Shown here: positions 38,101 through 52,500 of the stretch, piece by piece
Layout: every line of letters begins with the position of its first letter
How positions within the stretch are numbered: position 1 is the first letter of the stretch
Assembly: GCF_029962835.1 (NCBI RefSeq)
Contig: NC_080588.1
Location: forward strand, 47,413,001 to 47,477,000
DNA length: 64,000 nt
Source of the DNA: Magnolia sinica
Taxonomy: Eukaryota; Streptophyta; Magnoliopsida; Magnoliales; Magnoliaceae
Reading direction: 5' to 3'
Notes under the pieces: generated by a model
Told to the model about the DNA's origin: nothing
The model's input: only the letters and a program-made list of their open reading frames with translations
Databases searched by the model: none
Program-made: the position numbers and the translations under genes

Positions 38101-41100
38101 TCAAAATTAACCAACTACTAGAAATATTGAAAAAAAAAAAAAAGGCGATAAAAAACATTGGGACCGGGCTTTATCCCTCCCCAAATCCCAAACCACTTAG
38201 TTTCCTTGATGCGGACATGGGCTTCCGAAGAATCAACATCTTCCAAACAAAGAGTCTAAAACAAAAGATTATTAATATTAGGGATTTGATACCCCTCATC
38301 CAACAACAAAGACTGATAAAACTTAACCACATCATTGCAAATAGGACCCTTATCTACCAATCTTTTACCATCCATCACCAAATAGGAGATACAATTGGTC
38401 CTCGTTTTGGCAATGGTTACACCATGGAAATATTTGGTATTCTTGTCACCTTCTTTTAACCAAACAACCCTAGAACATTGGTACCTTTGATCTCTTTTTT
38501 AACCCTAGATTGGTACTCAGAAGAATACTTATCTCTTTCAACACACTCAGCTTCTGAGAGTAGCTCGCTTTCCTCCATTATTTCCAGAGCTTGAATGTTG
38601 CTCAACAAAGAATCTAGTTCCAACTTTATGGGGCCAAACACATCTTTTTTCCAAGAAACAAGCTTATATTTCAACAACTTCAATTTTTTGAATAGCTTGA
38701 AACAATGTTGTCGAATTTTCGAAAAACTAATATATATATATATATATAATATATATATAAATAGGAAAATTTTAAAAATTTAAAATTATATAAGAAATTA
38801 AGGGAAACTTTTCTAAGTTAATACATAACTAATTTTACATATTTAAAATACATTTGAGAGAGAAAAAATCAATTAAACAATGAATTAAACATCAAGTCAT
38901 CGAAATTCAACAATATAATTAACAAGAAGTAACAACAAAATCAACAAGCTATTTATTTATTATTGTATAAAATCAACAAGTTATCTTCCTTGAAACTTAA
39001 AAGTGCTTGAATCTTGATCTTCCAACTTCCAAGAGAGGCAATGTAGGAGACCTAACGGAGAGACCAAAAACCTATCCAGCAAGGCCATAGCTAGATTAGC
39101 TTGACGGTTGGACCAAGTAAACCTCATCCCTCCCATTGGAACGTCCACCAGACTATGCTTTAGAACCCAATCAGCAAAACCCCTCATACTAGCTAAGATT
39201 AGACCCCCATGAAGCTTCTCATGAACAAACCAGACTACATTAGTACCACCCCCCTAGGGAGGGGCCACTTGGCTAACACCAAGGAAAGCTCATCCCAAAA
39301 AAGAGGACACAAGGAGGGGTGATTTAGACCATAAACCCAATAAAAGACCCACCTAAAACTTGTGGAGACCTCAAAAACTACATGAATCAAGCAAACCCCA
39401 ATCCAACGATCTTTCTGAGGCCAAAGAGGGGTGCCAAATCACAACGACAACCCCTGACACCCCAACTTCCTAATCAACTGACCTTTTACCCCAGACAAAC
39501 TCCATGAGATCCTTATCCGCCAACTGGAGCTTGGACTCCTACAACACGACTAGACTAGCCTTGGACCGCTTGTAGACAGACTTAACTTGGATACACTTTT
39601 GGGGGCAATCGAGCCCTCTAACATGCCAGCACAATATCTTCATTAGGACACCAAGCTAATACCTCTCCACTTCCTCTCACTCCAAGGACAAGAATCAAGC
39701 TGCCCCATCGAGTCGGCTCCAAAATTTAGAGGCACCCTACAGCCTTTAAGGGACCTCGGGGGTCTTCTCAAAACCTCCATCAAAGGACGCACACCCCTTT
39801 GTTCCATCAGCTGGAGAAGGGCTATATAGTCCTTATCCTGGTTACCAAACACCACCCCAAGACGCCTAGCAACATGGCATATGGCATCCCTCAACCAACT
39901 TTTACTTTTGATAGAAGCTACTAGACCCCCTAAATTGTTGGTAGAGAAGGCCGAAGAAAGCTCATTACTAAGGGGAAAGTGAAAATTATCCTTATAGAAC
40001 GCTGCCTGAAGGGGCACTATGTCCAGAGCATCACCACACACTCTAGGGTCAACTGCTGCACGCCCGTCTACCAAAGAACCCACCCCCTGATAAGGAATCC
40101 AAGGAGCAACCTCTACCAAGAAGGGAACTAGAGGTAAGGAACCATAGCCATTAGACTGCACAGCAACCAAAGACCCAAGAGGAATAACCAAAGGACGGGA
40201 ATCCTAATGGAGAGAAAAAGACCAATGAGGAGAATGGAAACAGTCAAAAGGAATAGGGGATAAGACAATAGGGTCACTGATGGGAGAAAACAAAGCCACC
40301 CTCTCACGTATGAAATTACTCGAGACCACAACACAATAGGGCGAAGACACACGTGTAGGGAGGGAAGTAGTGACATCCAGTCCTGTCTCTTGAAGACCTT
40401 ACGAATCTAGCGAAAAGGTAGAGGTGGATCTGAATTGAGTTGTTGCAACCATTAGAACCATCAAAGTTATTCTCCTTGATCAGAGCTCTGCCTCCCTCAA
40501 GAAGCTCTTCATCATCCATTTGTTATACAAGAGTGCCACGTAACATACTCTCATTGGCTTCCGAGTCGGTTGAACGAATATCCTCCTCAAAGTCATAAAA
40601 GCAGAGAATAACAAGCCATCCCAATTTTGAGACAACCACGCGTCATGCCACCTAGAGACTAGAGGAGAGGAGGCAGTGACCTCCCTCTCTCTCTCTCTCT
40701 AGGGCATGTAACCACTGCCCTATCAAGGCTGGCCCAAAAAGTTGCCTTGACCGCCCTCCATTAAAGTGTCCCCTCTTCCACTAAACACATGGCCACTTCG
40801 TTGACGCATGCAGACCTAAGAAGGTGAGAGATGCCGAACTCCTTAAATGCTTACGTATCAGACAAAAATCGGCTAACATCCAACTGTCGTTTGACGATCA
40901 TTCCATAATCCGAATAAGCCACGAAAGTCCGCTTCCACACCCAAGGCCTATGACATGTCTTTATCATAATACACAACGGAGACATATGGCGATCTTTAGT
41001 GCCCATCATCAGATGGAACCCCATGAGACCAAATATCGAACTTCCGGTACATGGGCACACCAGCAAATGGATCAGACTTAGATCAAGGGCTCACAACAAA

Positions 41101-44100
41101 GGAGCCGACTGACGTCAGGGAGGGGAGCACCGCCTGTCTCAAAAGAATACCACCGAAAAACATCGTGGTCCCACGTGCCCCCGCAAACGAGATAGTTGAG
41201 GACTCAACGTGCCGAAGGTTCTAGAACGCACTCGCACAAGTGAGGATCTGGTGAACCATGGGTACACTTACCTATGGGACCACTGAAGATCGTGGCTGCA
41301 TCGACTAAGAAGGCACCCCCTTCAACCTACCTCCGTGGAAACATACGCGAATGTGATTGGCGAATTATCCCCAGCCCCCCTCAGCGACAACCAATGTTGT
41401 CAAATCGCATATGCGATTGTATGTGATCAGCATATGTTGTTCGCATATGCGATTGCACAATCGCATATGCCATGGCATATTTTTTATAAAATATTAAAAA
41501 TTTTAAAAAATGAATTATTTTTTTATTTAAAAAAAAAAAAAACTTGCCTAATTAGTACACATGATTGGATTGGGTTATTTTACTTATTTCATTATAGTTT
41601 GAGTGTTTCATTAAGTTATATATTTAATTACTTATATTATATTATATCAATTTTAACAAAACAATCAAGCTACATTAAAAGAGAACTAATTATTATAAAT
41701 TTCGAACAAAGAAATTTTACTGATAAATGGATAACTTGAAAAAACTTACAAGTTATAACTTACAACTCAATTTACAAAAAGCAAGCACAACTTATAAAAT
41801 ACAAAAAAATAAACATACTTGAAATAATTGTAGAAAGATTAGAGTAAGAGATTTAGAGCTTTGGAGTAAAGAACAGTAAAAATGGAGGGGATATGAGTGC
41901 CTATTTATAGGCAAAAGTTCCCCAAATTGAAAAAATAAAAAATAAAAATTGCTTCCACTATGGCTATTAGAAATTATGCGATCGCATACTCGCATATGTG
42001 ACCGCATATTGGTCGCATATAAAAGTATGCCATGGCATACTTGCTAGGATTGCATATGCCATCATGGCATATGCGATTCGATCCACAGTATGCGCATATG
42101 CGATCGCATATGCGCATATGCGATCGCATTTGACAACAACGACAGCTATGACTTCAAAATTCAAATCGCAAATGCGCATATGCGATCGCATTTGACAACA
42201 ACGACAGCTATGACTTCAAAATTCGAATTTAATCTCCCCTATCATTACAGACTAGAAAAGAGGTATCTCTACCGCATTTTTAATCCTTCACAGACCCTAA
42301 ACTGTTGCAACTCCTCCCACCTTAGAGAAGCTTCGTTAATGTAGATGATGTCCCCAAGGCAAGAACTGACTGCCACCATGGCCTCTTTGGTCCAAAACTC
42401 CAAAGGGACCTTGAAGAGATGGAACCATACCATTGAGCTATCAAAGAGAGACCATTCCTCCCATCTACATAGAGAAAGGCCTGGACGATTCCAGAAAGAG
42501 TGACCGACAAAGACAACTCTATTGTTGTACTCCATAGGGCGGAGTGGGACCCAAAAGACCCGATCAAACAATTGTTGAAGAAGAAAGTCCTCCTACAGAC
42601 TACAAGAATGGTAATGCCAGAAAGAAAGATAGGAAATCGAAGCACCTTCTTTCATAGAAGCAATAGGGCTCCATTGAATCTAGACTTTATCAATGGCATG
42701 GGGAACAACCTTAACCTCCGCGCTGAAACAAAGAATAACGGAGGAGGAGGATGGACCGGACTAGGGACCATGGATTCCATTAGAGCCAGCGACCGGGATT
42801 GCATGGCCACTCCACCCCCCCGACACCCCCCCCAATTCAAGGGAGGAAGCTCCATAAGATCCTCCTTAAAGGATACTCGGGCCTCTGTCTAGATGACACC
42901 CTCTCCGACCAAACAATCCTAAGCAGGGGAGGAAGAAGGAGCATACATGTCTTCCTTGGTCTTCCCTCCCAGAAGTTTACCGGTTCCAACCTACCCTTCT
43001 GTGTTCACCACCGTTGGCCCATAATGAGCTCACTGGTCTCTGATCTCCTTACCATTGAATCGCTTGCCATGAACCCCTCCAACACACCTACTCGGACCTC
43101 TACATAGCAAGAGCGCTCCTCCGTTGTTATAGCCACCTCTAGACCTTGACCTCTTAGAATAGGAAACTTTTCACCTATAAGAAGATCTCACCCTCGAAGG
43201 ATATCTCTTCCTGATCTCCTCTTCTACCCAACTTCATTCTCTATTAAAGGCCCAGGTACCTCTACTATCCAATCTCCTCATTCCTTTGCGAGAAGCCTCC
43301 CTCAAACCAGACCTGTTAGAATCTCTAGTGTCATCTGCTCTCTCTTCACTCGAAACATCACTAGAGTGTCTTCTCTTGCCATCTCTTGAAGACTCAAATG
43401 GTTCACACCTTTTTTCTCCAAGATGACCACCCCATGCATTGTTGAGGGAAAGAAAGAGAATACCAGGATGTTGAGGGAAAGAAGGAGAATACCAGGAGTG
43501 GTTGTGTATCCTGCATTGTGTGGAGGGAAGGGAGAAAATTTGGTCTCTAAAGAACTAAAATGAATACTGACATTATTGATATGGAAAAGGACATTGAGGC
43601 GAAGTTTCTACATCTAAAAAAGTCAAACAAAAAAATGAATGGGTTTCAATGGACCTGCACTAATGTCTACAAGCCTGTTGAAGCTGCAAGGCAGGCAGAT
43701 ATTTGGGTGGAAGATGGAAATATAGTGTCATTGTTGGAGGGCCCTTGGTGTGTTGCATGCGACTTCAACACCATTCGTTTCTCCTCAAGATGATGGAGCG
43801 TAGTTGGGTTACAACTAGCATGAAAGGTTTTCAACAAATCAACAATAGCCAGCTGATAGACATCTTAATGGATGCTCGTGTATTTACTTGATGGAACAAA
43901 CACACAATCTTACTAGAGAATGTAGACTGGATCAATTCCTTATCTCTAAATATTGGGACAAGCATTACCATAGCTTGCCAAGATCCATTTTTCGAGCACC
44001 AAAATCAGACAATCATCTACTTATGTTTGACTCAGGGGTATTATATAATGGCCAATTCCTTTTTAAATTCGAAAACATGTAATTAAATATTACAGTTTCA

Positions 44101-45902
44101 TGAAATAGGAGGATTTATGGTGGAATGAATCAAATTTCAAGGGTTGGGTTGGCTTTAAATTCTCAAAGAAACTGCAATATGTGAAACAAAAGGTCAAGGT
44201 TTGGAAGAAAACAGCATTTTTAAGGTTGGAAGAATGGAAGGAATTGATTCTGGATGAGATCACTGATAATGACTCAGAGGGAGTTTCAGATGCACTTCTG
44301 GCCCCTCACTCGGAGTGTAGGGAAGGGCTCCATACCTCCCCATATCCTCCCTCCTTAACATTCTCAACAATGAAAAGAGATTTTAAAAGCAAATCTTGTG
44401 TACATGGTGACAAAAATATATCTTTCACCTTATTGCTAATGCAACGAGAAGACGTGATAACAAACAATATTCTTGCAATTTGCAATGTGTAATGAACTGT
44501 TTGAAACAAACAATATTATTACAATGTGTAATGAACTATTTGAAAGGAGCTGCATTCACAAAGGAGCCAATACTACTATCACGCTATTCCTAAGATAAAA
44601 GAGTGGAAGACTTTTCAGATTTCTGTCCAAGTAGCCTTTCAGCATACTTACACAAAATCTTAGCCGAAGATCATTTCAATGGAATCAAAGAAATGATGGA
44701 TTTCATCATTTCCCATTTCAAGGAGAATTCATGTTGGGTAGGCAAATCCTGGATGTCATTCTTATTGTCGTGCGGATGTAGATTCTAGAAAGAGAAGCAA
44801 AGATAAAACATATTAGATTGCTAGATGTCATCGAAAGCTTATTCAAATGCCCAGGAACAGAATGCCCTTTATAATAAGTATGAGTTCCAACAGTCAGAAA
44901 ACAGACAAATAACGGCTCTATCGATGCCATCGAAAGGTCTCCGATGCCATCGAGGTGGTCTTCAATGACATCAAAGGGTACCTCGACGCCATCGAGAAAA
45001 TCAGATAATATGATATATTTCTTGCTGGACATATCCAAGTTACCTGTTCAATGTCATCGAGTGGTCTTCGATGCCATTGAAGTGAAGCTTTGATGCCATT
45101 GAAGTGAAGCTTCGATGCCATTAAAGAAGACCTCGATGCCATCAAGAAAATCAAATTAAATAATCAATTCTTGCTGGACATATCTAACTTCTTGTTCGAT
45201 GCCATCGAAGACCCCTCGAGGTCTGCCTGATGGGATCGAGCACCACTTGAAAAATGTTGTTTTGAGCGTATGTTTTCACAGCTGCTTCGCACCTCTTCTA
45301 ATCTTACTTATCATGTTCCAATTAGGTTCTTAAGGATAAAGGATGATCAACAAAGTCTACCTCTTAAGCCAAGATCATCTAGAGGTTCAAGGGTTATTTT
45401 GGGTCAAGGGTTAGAGCCACCACGGCACCTCATTTACTTGTTCTTTGCTCCTTGATGCTCTCTACTCTTGTGTCTTCGGTCTTCAACTTCCAAAGGCTCA
45501 ACTGACTACATGACACAACGACTCATGTGATTGACAAACAGGATACACAAATCAGTGCACTAACACTATGTATCTTTTCTTTTATTTTTTCTTCCAAACC
45601 ATCTTAGAACTAAGTGAATAACTTTATTTAATTTCACTTCTCTTTCAAAAACATCCAATAGCTCAAGTGACGAGGAGGTTTGGTTGGGAGAAAGAGATTT
45701 AGGGATTAAGGGCCCTCATTAGCAAAAATGTTTTTCATCAAAACTCATCACAGTCTCTAAATAAGGAAGAAAATACAGATTCTCTCCCAAATTAGTAAAA
45801 GCCAGCACATTATTACAAAGAGATGAGGAGGAATTGGTGTGAGAAGGTTCTATATAAAGGGCCTCACGTCTCCACGCATGGAGACATATGACCCCTAAGA
45901 CG

Positions 45903-45944
<42 letters not shown>

Positions 45945-46526
45945 GGGAGGAGAGAGAAAAGGAGAGAGGAAAGGAAGAGAGAGAGAGTATGCATGGGAAG
46001 GATCCACTCCATCCATTGTGTGGGGCCCAATCTCCTCGGCTTATTTCAACCCTTAATCAAACTCCAAGTAAGCCCAAGCATCTTTTTCTTTTGATTTTGT
46101 AGAAATAACTTCATAACTCTTGTTTTCTTCTTTTCACTATGATTAAAGCGTTTAGATGATGATCTTAGCCCAAGAAAACCACTCATTGGAAAAAGGGATC
46201 TCATTGTATTGTTTTCACTCAAAATCACACCCTTGGATTGGTGGACCGCATGAGGGCTGAAGTGGGAGCTCATCATTTTTGCTAAATAGGCCAGGGACCA
46301 CAGTCCTAGAGTAAACCGTGAGTGGCGTGTAGGTGTCCGCATGGTCCCACTTTGGGACCAGTTTTTGGAACAGTTCGGGACAGGATTGGGTCCCGGCTTT
46401 GTGGGCGTCAAAAGGCCTTGTCACCATCGTATTTGAGGAGTGTGGGGCCCACTAAGGACCCCTTGTATCCACCAAAATCAGCGGCCTATTTCTTCTTATA
46501 TAAAAATTCTGATTTATGGCTATGAT

Positions 46527-46565
<39 letters not shown>

Positions 46566-49500
46566 GCACACACACACACACACGCACGCACACACACAAA
46601 ATCGCTATCTTTGAGAAAAATCAGGTTTAAGGGCATTTTTGGGACTAAAGTGGGACCCACTTGGATAATGAAGATCTCACCATCATGATCAAAAGATTAG
46701 ATCAGCAGCCAGGCCATAAAAGTATGATTTTGATCATGAGGGTGGAAATCTATCCAACATCACCTATGCATATATCAATGGTTTTGGCCCAAGTGCCATA
46801 AAAGTGATTTTTGGGCCTAATTAAAAGAATTGTTGGATGACCTAAATTGGACCCATTAATAGTTCTAAAAAGCACATGGATTTAAGATTTTGGGCCAAAT
46901 CTATATATTATTATCATTTTGGGCCTATTGGAAAACTAGCCCATTGAATAGGTAACTTAGGGGATTTATCTTTCCCAATATAATTGTCATGATTGTGGGA
47001 CACTAGAGTGGGCCCCATTGTATGGAACACATCTGGAAATAAGTAAATTAGTATGCATCAGCAAATGAAAACCATGCCAATGCTTAATGGGCCTAAGTCA
47101 AGCCCACTTCCTATAAAAGTTGTTTTGGGCCACTTTGGGCTTATCCATGGAAACGGTTTAGGAAAATCATTTATTTTACCATACTTGGACCATTTAGTGT
47201 AAATTATCACTTTAAGGGCCTAGAATTGTAATATTGGGCTTTTAGTGAACTTGTGGGGAATTGGCAAAGTGGGGTTTGGACGATGTGAGAGACTCATTTG
47301 AAGATCCACAAGAGAATAGTACGGTTAAATCAAGCCCATTGTGATTTTAGGTTATTTTGAGAGAAAAACCCACTAACGGCCCAATGCATCAACCTAGGAC
47401 CAAGTATGTAACTTATAGCTATTCTATAGAGATGGACCACTAATGTTAACATAGTGTGATAGACTTGACCATAGAGATGGACCACTAATGTTAAGATAGT
47501 GTGATAGACTTGACCCTCATAGGTTATTTTGGACCCAAATCATCAATAACTTGACTTACATGAACTTAAGGTAGGAGGAGTCTATATCAAGGTGTTCCAA
47601 AACGGCAACGGTGGCCGTAACGGCCACCACCATTACTGTTATGATATGGGCCATAACGGCCGTTACAGCCCCCGTATCAACCGTTACGGCCGTTTTTTAT
47701 TTTTTGAAAAATGTTGTTACTGGATCGTTACGGCCCGTTTTTCTGTAACGGCTGTTACGGCCGTTACATAACCGATTTTGAATACCTTGGTCTATATGTA
47801 TAGTAAAAATTAAATAAAAACACAATTTAATGTAAGACTACTTGTAAGGTCACACTAATGGACCGTTAGTATACTTAAGTAAGTCTAGGTTAGGATTGAA
47901 GACTTTTGTGGTGAACACGAGAACATTTTTCCTCGTAAGGATAATTTAGGAAAGAAATCCCAATTAGGAAAGTCTATTTATGGTAAGTTTCCTGAATTAG
48001 CATGAAAGGTCAGGATCGAGCCAATAAGAATCCTAAGTCATCCAATAAGAAAACGAGGTTAAAAAGGAAACCAAACGGGAAGTGTATTCAAAGGACTTCG
48101 ATAGACGTACATTGTGTGTGTGGAAACATTTTGGTGAGTGGTTCCAAATCCAAGTCCTTGTATTTTTCTGATTTTGGTATATTTAGCAAGTTTCTATTTT
48201 TGCAAATTTTATTCATGTGACAGTAATTTTTTGAAAAGTTCTATTTATGGAAATTTCAATATTTGAAAAAATATTTGTGAAATGATCTATTTTTGAAACG
48301 TTCTAGAAAAGGGTTATTTTTAGAAAGTTTGCATTTATACATGTCTACACCACCAGAAACAGTGATTAAACTAAGAGATGGTGAGAATTATTCCAGGAGT
48401 GTTTATGAGGCCATTTTATAAGTGACTTTCATGAGTGATAGTGAGGTTATATTCATGAGTGTCACGTCCCCAAATCCAAAACCATAGCTAAGGCTAACCC
48501 CAGCCTTAGGTTTAGGTCATGACTTGGGTTAAAGTAAAAATAAACATTCACTCCACAAAATTCACATCCAAACCATGCATACCGAGTAAAAACTACTAAA
48601 CTTTATTCAAATTATTCTATCATCAATCCAAATCATAATATCCTCAAGTGAAATAACAAATTATCAAAATTCCATAGTCTAAGATATTCTAAATTCAACA
48701 TCAAGTGATCCATGCTCTCAGTCACGTCTAGCCAACTCCTGAGCATCGCAACCTATTCCTTAAGTCTACAGTTTTTCCATCAATAAATATTATGAGCAAA
48801 TCGCCCAGTAAAAAGGTTCTGAATACAAGACAAAACAATAGTTTTGTAAATATAGAAAATCATAGTGAAATTGCTTAGAAAAATGAAGAATTATATGCAT
48901 GATTTATCAACTCTCAGGTACAGTTTATCAATTTACACCAGGACCAATTCTTTTCCAATTGGTCAAACCTTACTCACAACTCACTACACTCAGCATCACT
49001 CATCTCTTAGTATCACTCAGCATAAATTGTCACTTGGTATCACTAAGCATAATTTATCACTTAGCATAAACATCGCTCACATTCACACATTCAAAATTGG
49101 ATGGGCAGGTGCCTTCATCCTGGCCACACTGAATTCCATAAAAATTATTCATTCATAGGGATTCACCCCAATGGACACACAGTCCTCAACATAATTCACT
49201 CATTCAAAGCATACCTCACAGTCACTCAAGTAAATCACTCGTACCATAACCTCACCATCACTCATAAATGTTTCTCATAAGCTCACCATCACTCTTGGAT
49301 CTCACTCTCAACAACCTCGCAGCCACTCAAATAATCCAAACCATCACTCATAAGCCTTCCTCTCTCTAGTGTTATAATGAATGAAATCAACTTTCCAAAT
49401 TTAACTCATTTTCAGAGAATTTTCCAAAAATAGAATAATCTTCCAATTATCACTTTCCCAAAATAGTATTTTGCAATAATTTCCAAAACATTGAGACTTT

Positions 49501-52500
49501 CCAAAATTATATATAGCACAAGGACTTTCCAAATAACATGTCACAAGAATTTTCCAAATAAAGAACCTTCCAAAAATAGCACAAGTCACGATAATAGTGG
49601 AACTTTCCAAATATAATATCCTGCCAATTAAATTAGGAAAAATAGTAGCATCTTGGATTTAGAACCGCTTACCAACACATTTCCACGTGTGTAAGGGACG
49701 CCCATCGGGGTCCTTCGCATACACCTCACACTTGGTTTCCTTTTTGAACTTCTTTTTCGAAACGGCTAGCTTAGTTTTCTTAATTGCTCGCTCTTTGTCC
49801 TTCATACTAATTCAAGAAATTTGTCATAAATAAACTTTCTAAATTGGAAATTTATCATAAGCATCACCACATAGCCATCGATCTTGATTCACCCCTGGGG
49901 CCTTTAAACCTAGTATAGATTCGCCTAAGTGCATTAATGGTCCATGGGTGTGAACCTAAGGGTAATTTATTGTAATGACATTTTTTTGTTTAATTTCACA
50001 TATGGACTGTCCATGGCTTAGGTCCACCTAAGTTAAGTCCTAGGATTTTCCAAGTCTTCTACCAAGGTTCAAAGCTGTCTACTTAAGATTCAATCCACTT
50101 AAGTCTCACTCTAGGGTTCTAGGTCAACTTCTTGGGTTGGTAGTGAACCTCGATTCAAAGTCCCACCTACAAAATGATTTGGTTCAACTTGGTCCTATTG
50201 CATAAAATAACAAATAGGATCACCAAAATACTTCCTACGTTCAGTCATTCACCCAAAAACCCAAATGTTGCACACAACTCAAAAGTGATGTCTTGCATCC
50301 AATTGTCCCAATATTATAAGTATCCATTTAATTTGTATAAAGAGTCACACTAGGGAACATGGCTCATGAGCCTTCCACAGATAGCTGGGACAAGGGGACA
50401 ATGACGACGATGATGATATGATGACAAGAGCTATGATGATATAAATCAGCCAAAGAGATGTAAAATCATATGAAAACTTGCAGCATATACATGAAAGGAC
50501 ACTTGACATTGTAAGCTGATAAATAACAGCATATACAATTAATAGCTAAATAAGAAAAGTCAGGAATGAAAGTGGTAAAGGACCTCATTAAAGGATGTGA
50601 TAGGGTCATAATATTTTCCATAAAGGGGGTGTTCAATAGTTAAACGGACCAGCCTCTGCACTGCCACAATAAGAAACCAACAACAATCAGTATAGATTCA
50701 AGAAAACTTAACTCTATTCACATCTGCAAAAGTTTGCATCCAATGGAACAGCAGTTTGCATGTATGATATAGGAGAATATGAAACAGGACAAATTTAAGA
50801 TATAGGAGACCATGGAACTGGACAAATTTTAAAGATACGATCCATAACAATTATCAAAGATAAAATAGGAAGATCACAGGTGTATGAGCATAAATCAGGG
50901 GGAAAAAACCATACACAGCCAGTTGGATGATAACATGATCGACTTATCATCCAACTAGCGCATAAATGTTGACCTGTCAAGTGGATATGAGAGACTAACA
51001 CATAAATGTTTACCTGTCACAAGTGTACAGCATCCAACATGTAAGAGGCTGGGGCCGCCATGAAGAATTCCAATCAATCCAAACATCATGTTAGCTAGAC
51101 CATAGAAAAATAATGAACAGCCACCTAACTGCTCTAAAATACAAGTTGGGATAGTGGATCCAGTGATCCATCAAGACTTCTATGCTAGGTGTGTTCATGG
51201 TGGGCCAGCTTGTAGAATGGGTTGGATGTCATACAAACATGGCAAGCACACATTCATGCACGACTTGTTGGCGTGTTGGATGCCGTACACACAATAAACA
51301 TGGGCATTTATCCACTAGTTGAGAGATGGTTACAACATTCTCATTTTTCCAGCTACACCATATAATTTCCCCCTTCATTAAATGTCTTTTGCGTGAGAGA
51401 GAGACCTCTAATTGAAGCCCCTGATGAGAAGGTTTTGATGTATTTCTTGGAGGGGTATGGGACGAGATAGGGTTTACTTAAACCCATTTTTGTAATAGGA
51501 TTTATTTGTAATTGCTGTTTTTTTTTTTTCAGTTCTAATTGGATCAATTTTGTTCATGTTTTAATCGGATGCTTCAAAAAGGCTTGTTTGCTGATATTTT
51601 GAAAGACACAACACTTTATGCAGACCGGTGTTTTAGTGAATATTTTTTAAATAAACATCATATAAAATGGCATATTGCTACAATGGTCCTGGGTTTATTG
51701 TGTTTTTGTTGGGATTAGTGATTATCATAAAGATTACCAACATCTTCATCCACAACTGAATGAGTGTTTATCTCACATCAAATTGATGAGACCCACTTTC
51801 TTTATGCAAATGGTAACTTTACTCTTCCATTTCACTTGGAGCTACAAGTTTAGTTACCTTGTTATTCTTCCAACTCTAAATCCATTATTTATCCTTCCTC
51901 CACCTTCAAGGAGAAAATCTCCTTCTACTTTCTCTGTGATTGGTGGAGATTTGGGGACGTGACACTCATGAATATAAACGAGTCTGAATGGCCGAATCAG
52001 GATCAAGAGTGGCCGGAGTTCGAGTAGAGACAAGAGAGTTTTGGGGCATTTAGGATTCAGCATGTTCGAGTGCGGCCATGCGGGCAGAGAGGGACGGGTA
52101 GGGTAAAAACTTAAAAAAGGGTTAAATTATTTATATATATATATAGGTGAGGGGTAAAATAGTAAATTATTAGTTATTAATACATCCGGTCTTGTCCGAA
52201 TCGGATCGGTCCGGTCCGAATTGACATTGACACGAAACCGATCCGATTAACGGTCGGATCTGCCCAATCCTGCTCGAACCTAACCAATCCAAGCTGTCGG
52301 TTCGGTTCGAATCGGGTCGGATCCACCGGATCGGGTCCAACATGCCCAACTCTAGGAGTAGGATTGACCAGATTTGAGCGACAACAACCATCATTTTCTC
52401 CAAGCCGTCCTCTTAAGATATTATCATCATCGACCCAAGAATCCTCACTCTCTCCCTTCCTCGCCTACTGTCTGATCCTGCTCCCCATCTTCACTTCATT

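Larger units (their letters stand above)
35490..43150 (-). mobile_element. Second L1-type LINE, minus strand, broken by insertions
   Basis: Minus-strand order: ORF1 remnants (about 43150-39650, including [18 protein letters not shown] near 39870), endonuclease start (KILCWHV near 39640) and [20 protein letters not shown] (39120), RT parts ([13 protein letters not shown] near 38660; RGLRQG near 36880; [10 protein letters not shown] near 36660) and the C-terminal domain ([18 protein letters not shown] near 35930). A T-rich run at about 35490-35520 is the inverse of its poly(A) tail. hAT-like elements at 37027-37720 and 41395-42137 and an AT-rich piece near 38700-38970 interrupt it. Confidence 0.8.

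Noticed and set aside
41990-42344. Frames rich in AYAI/MRSH/CDRI
   Set aside because: They are translations of GCATATGCGATCGC palindromes in a transposon, open on both strands.
45888-46102. Arg/Glu-rich frames
   Set aside because: Produced by the (GA)n tract at 45905-45942.
48460-51964. A single 3.5-kb LTR with TGTCACG...CGTGACA ends
   Set aside because: SDN exon 4 (50655-50584) lies within this interval, and the inverted match continues beyond the supposed ends, so this is not one element.
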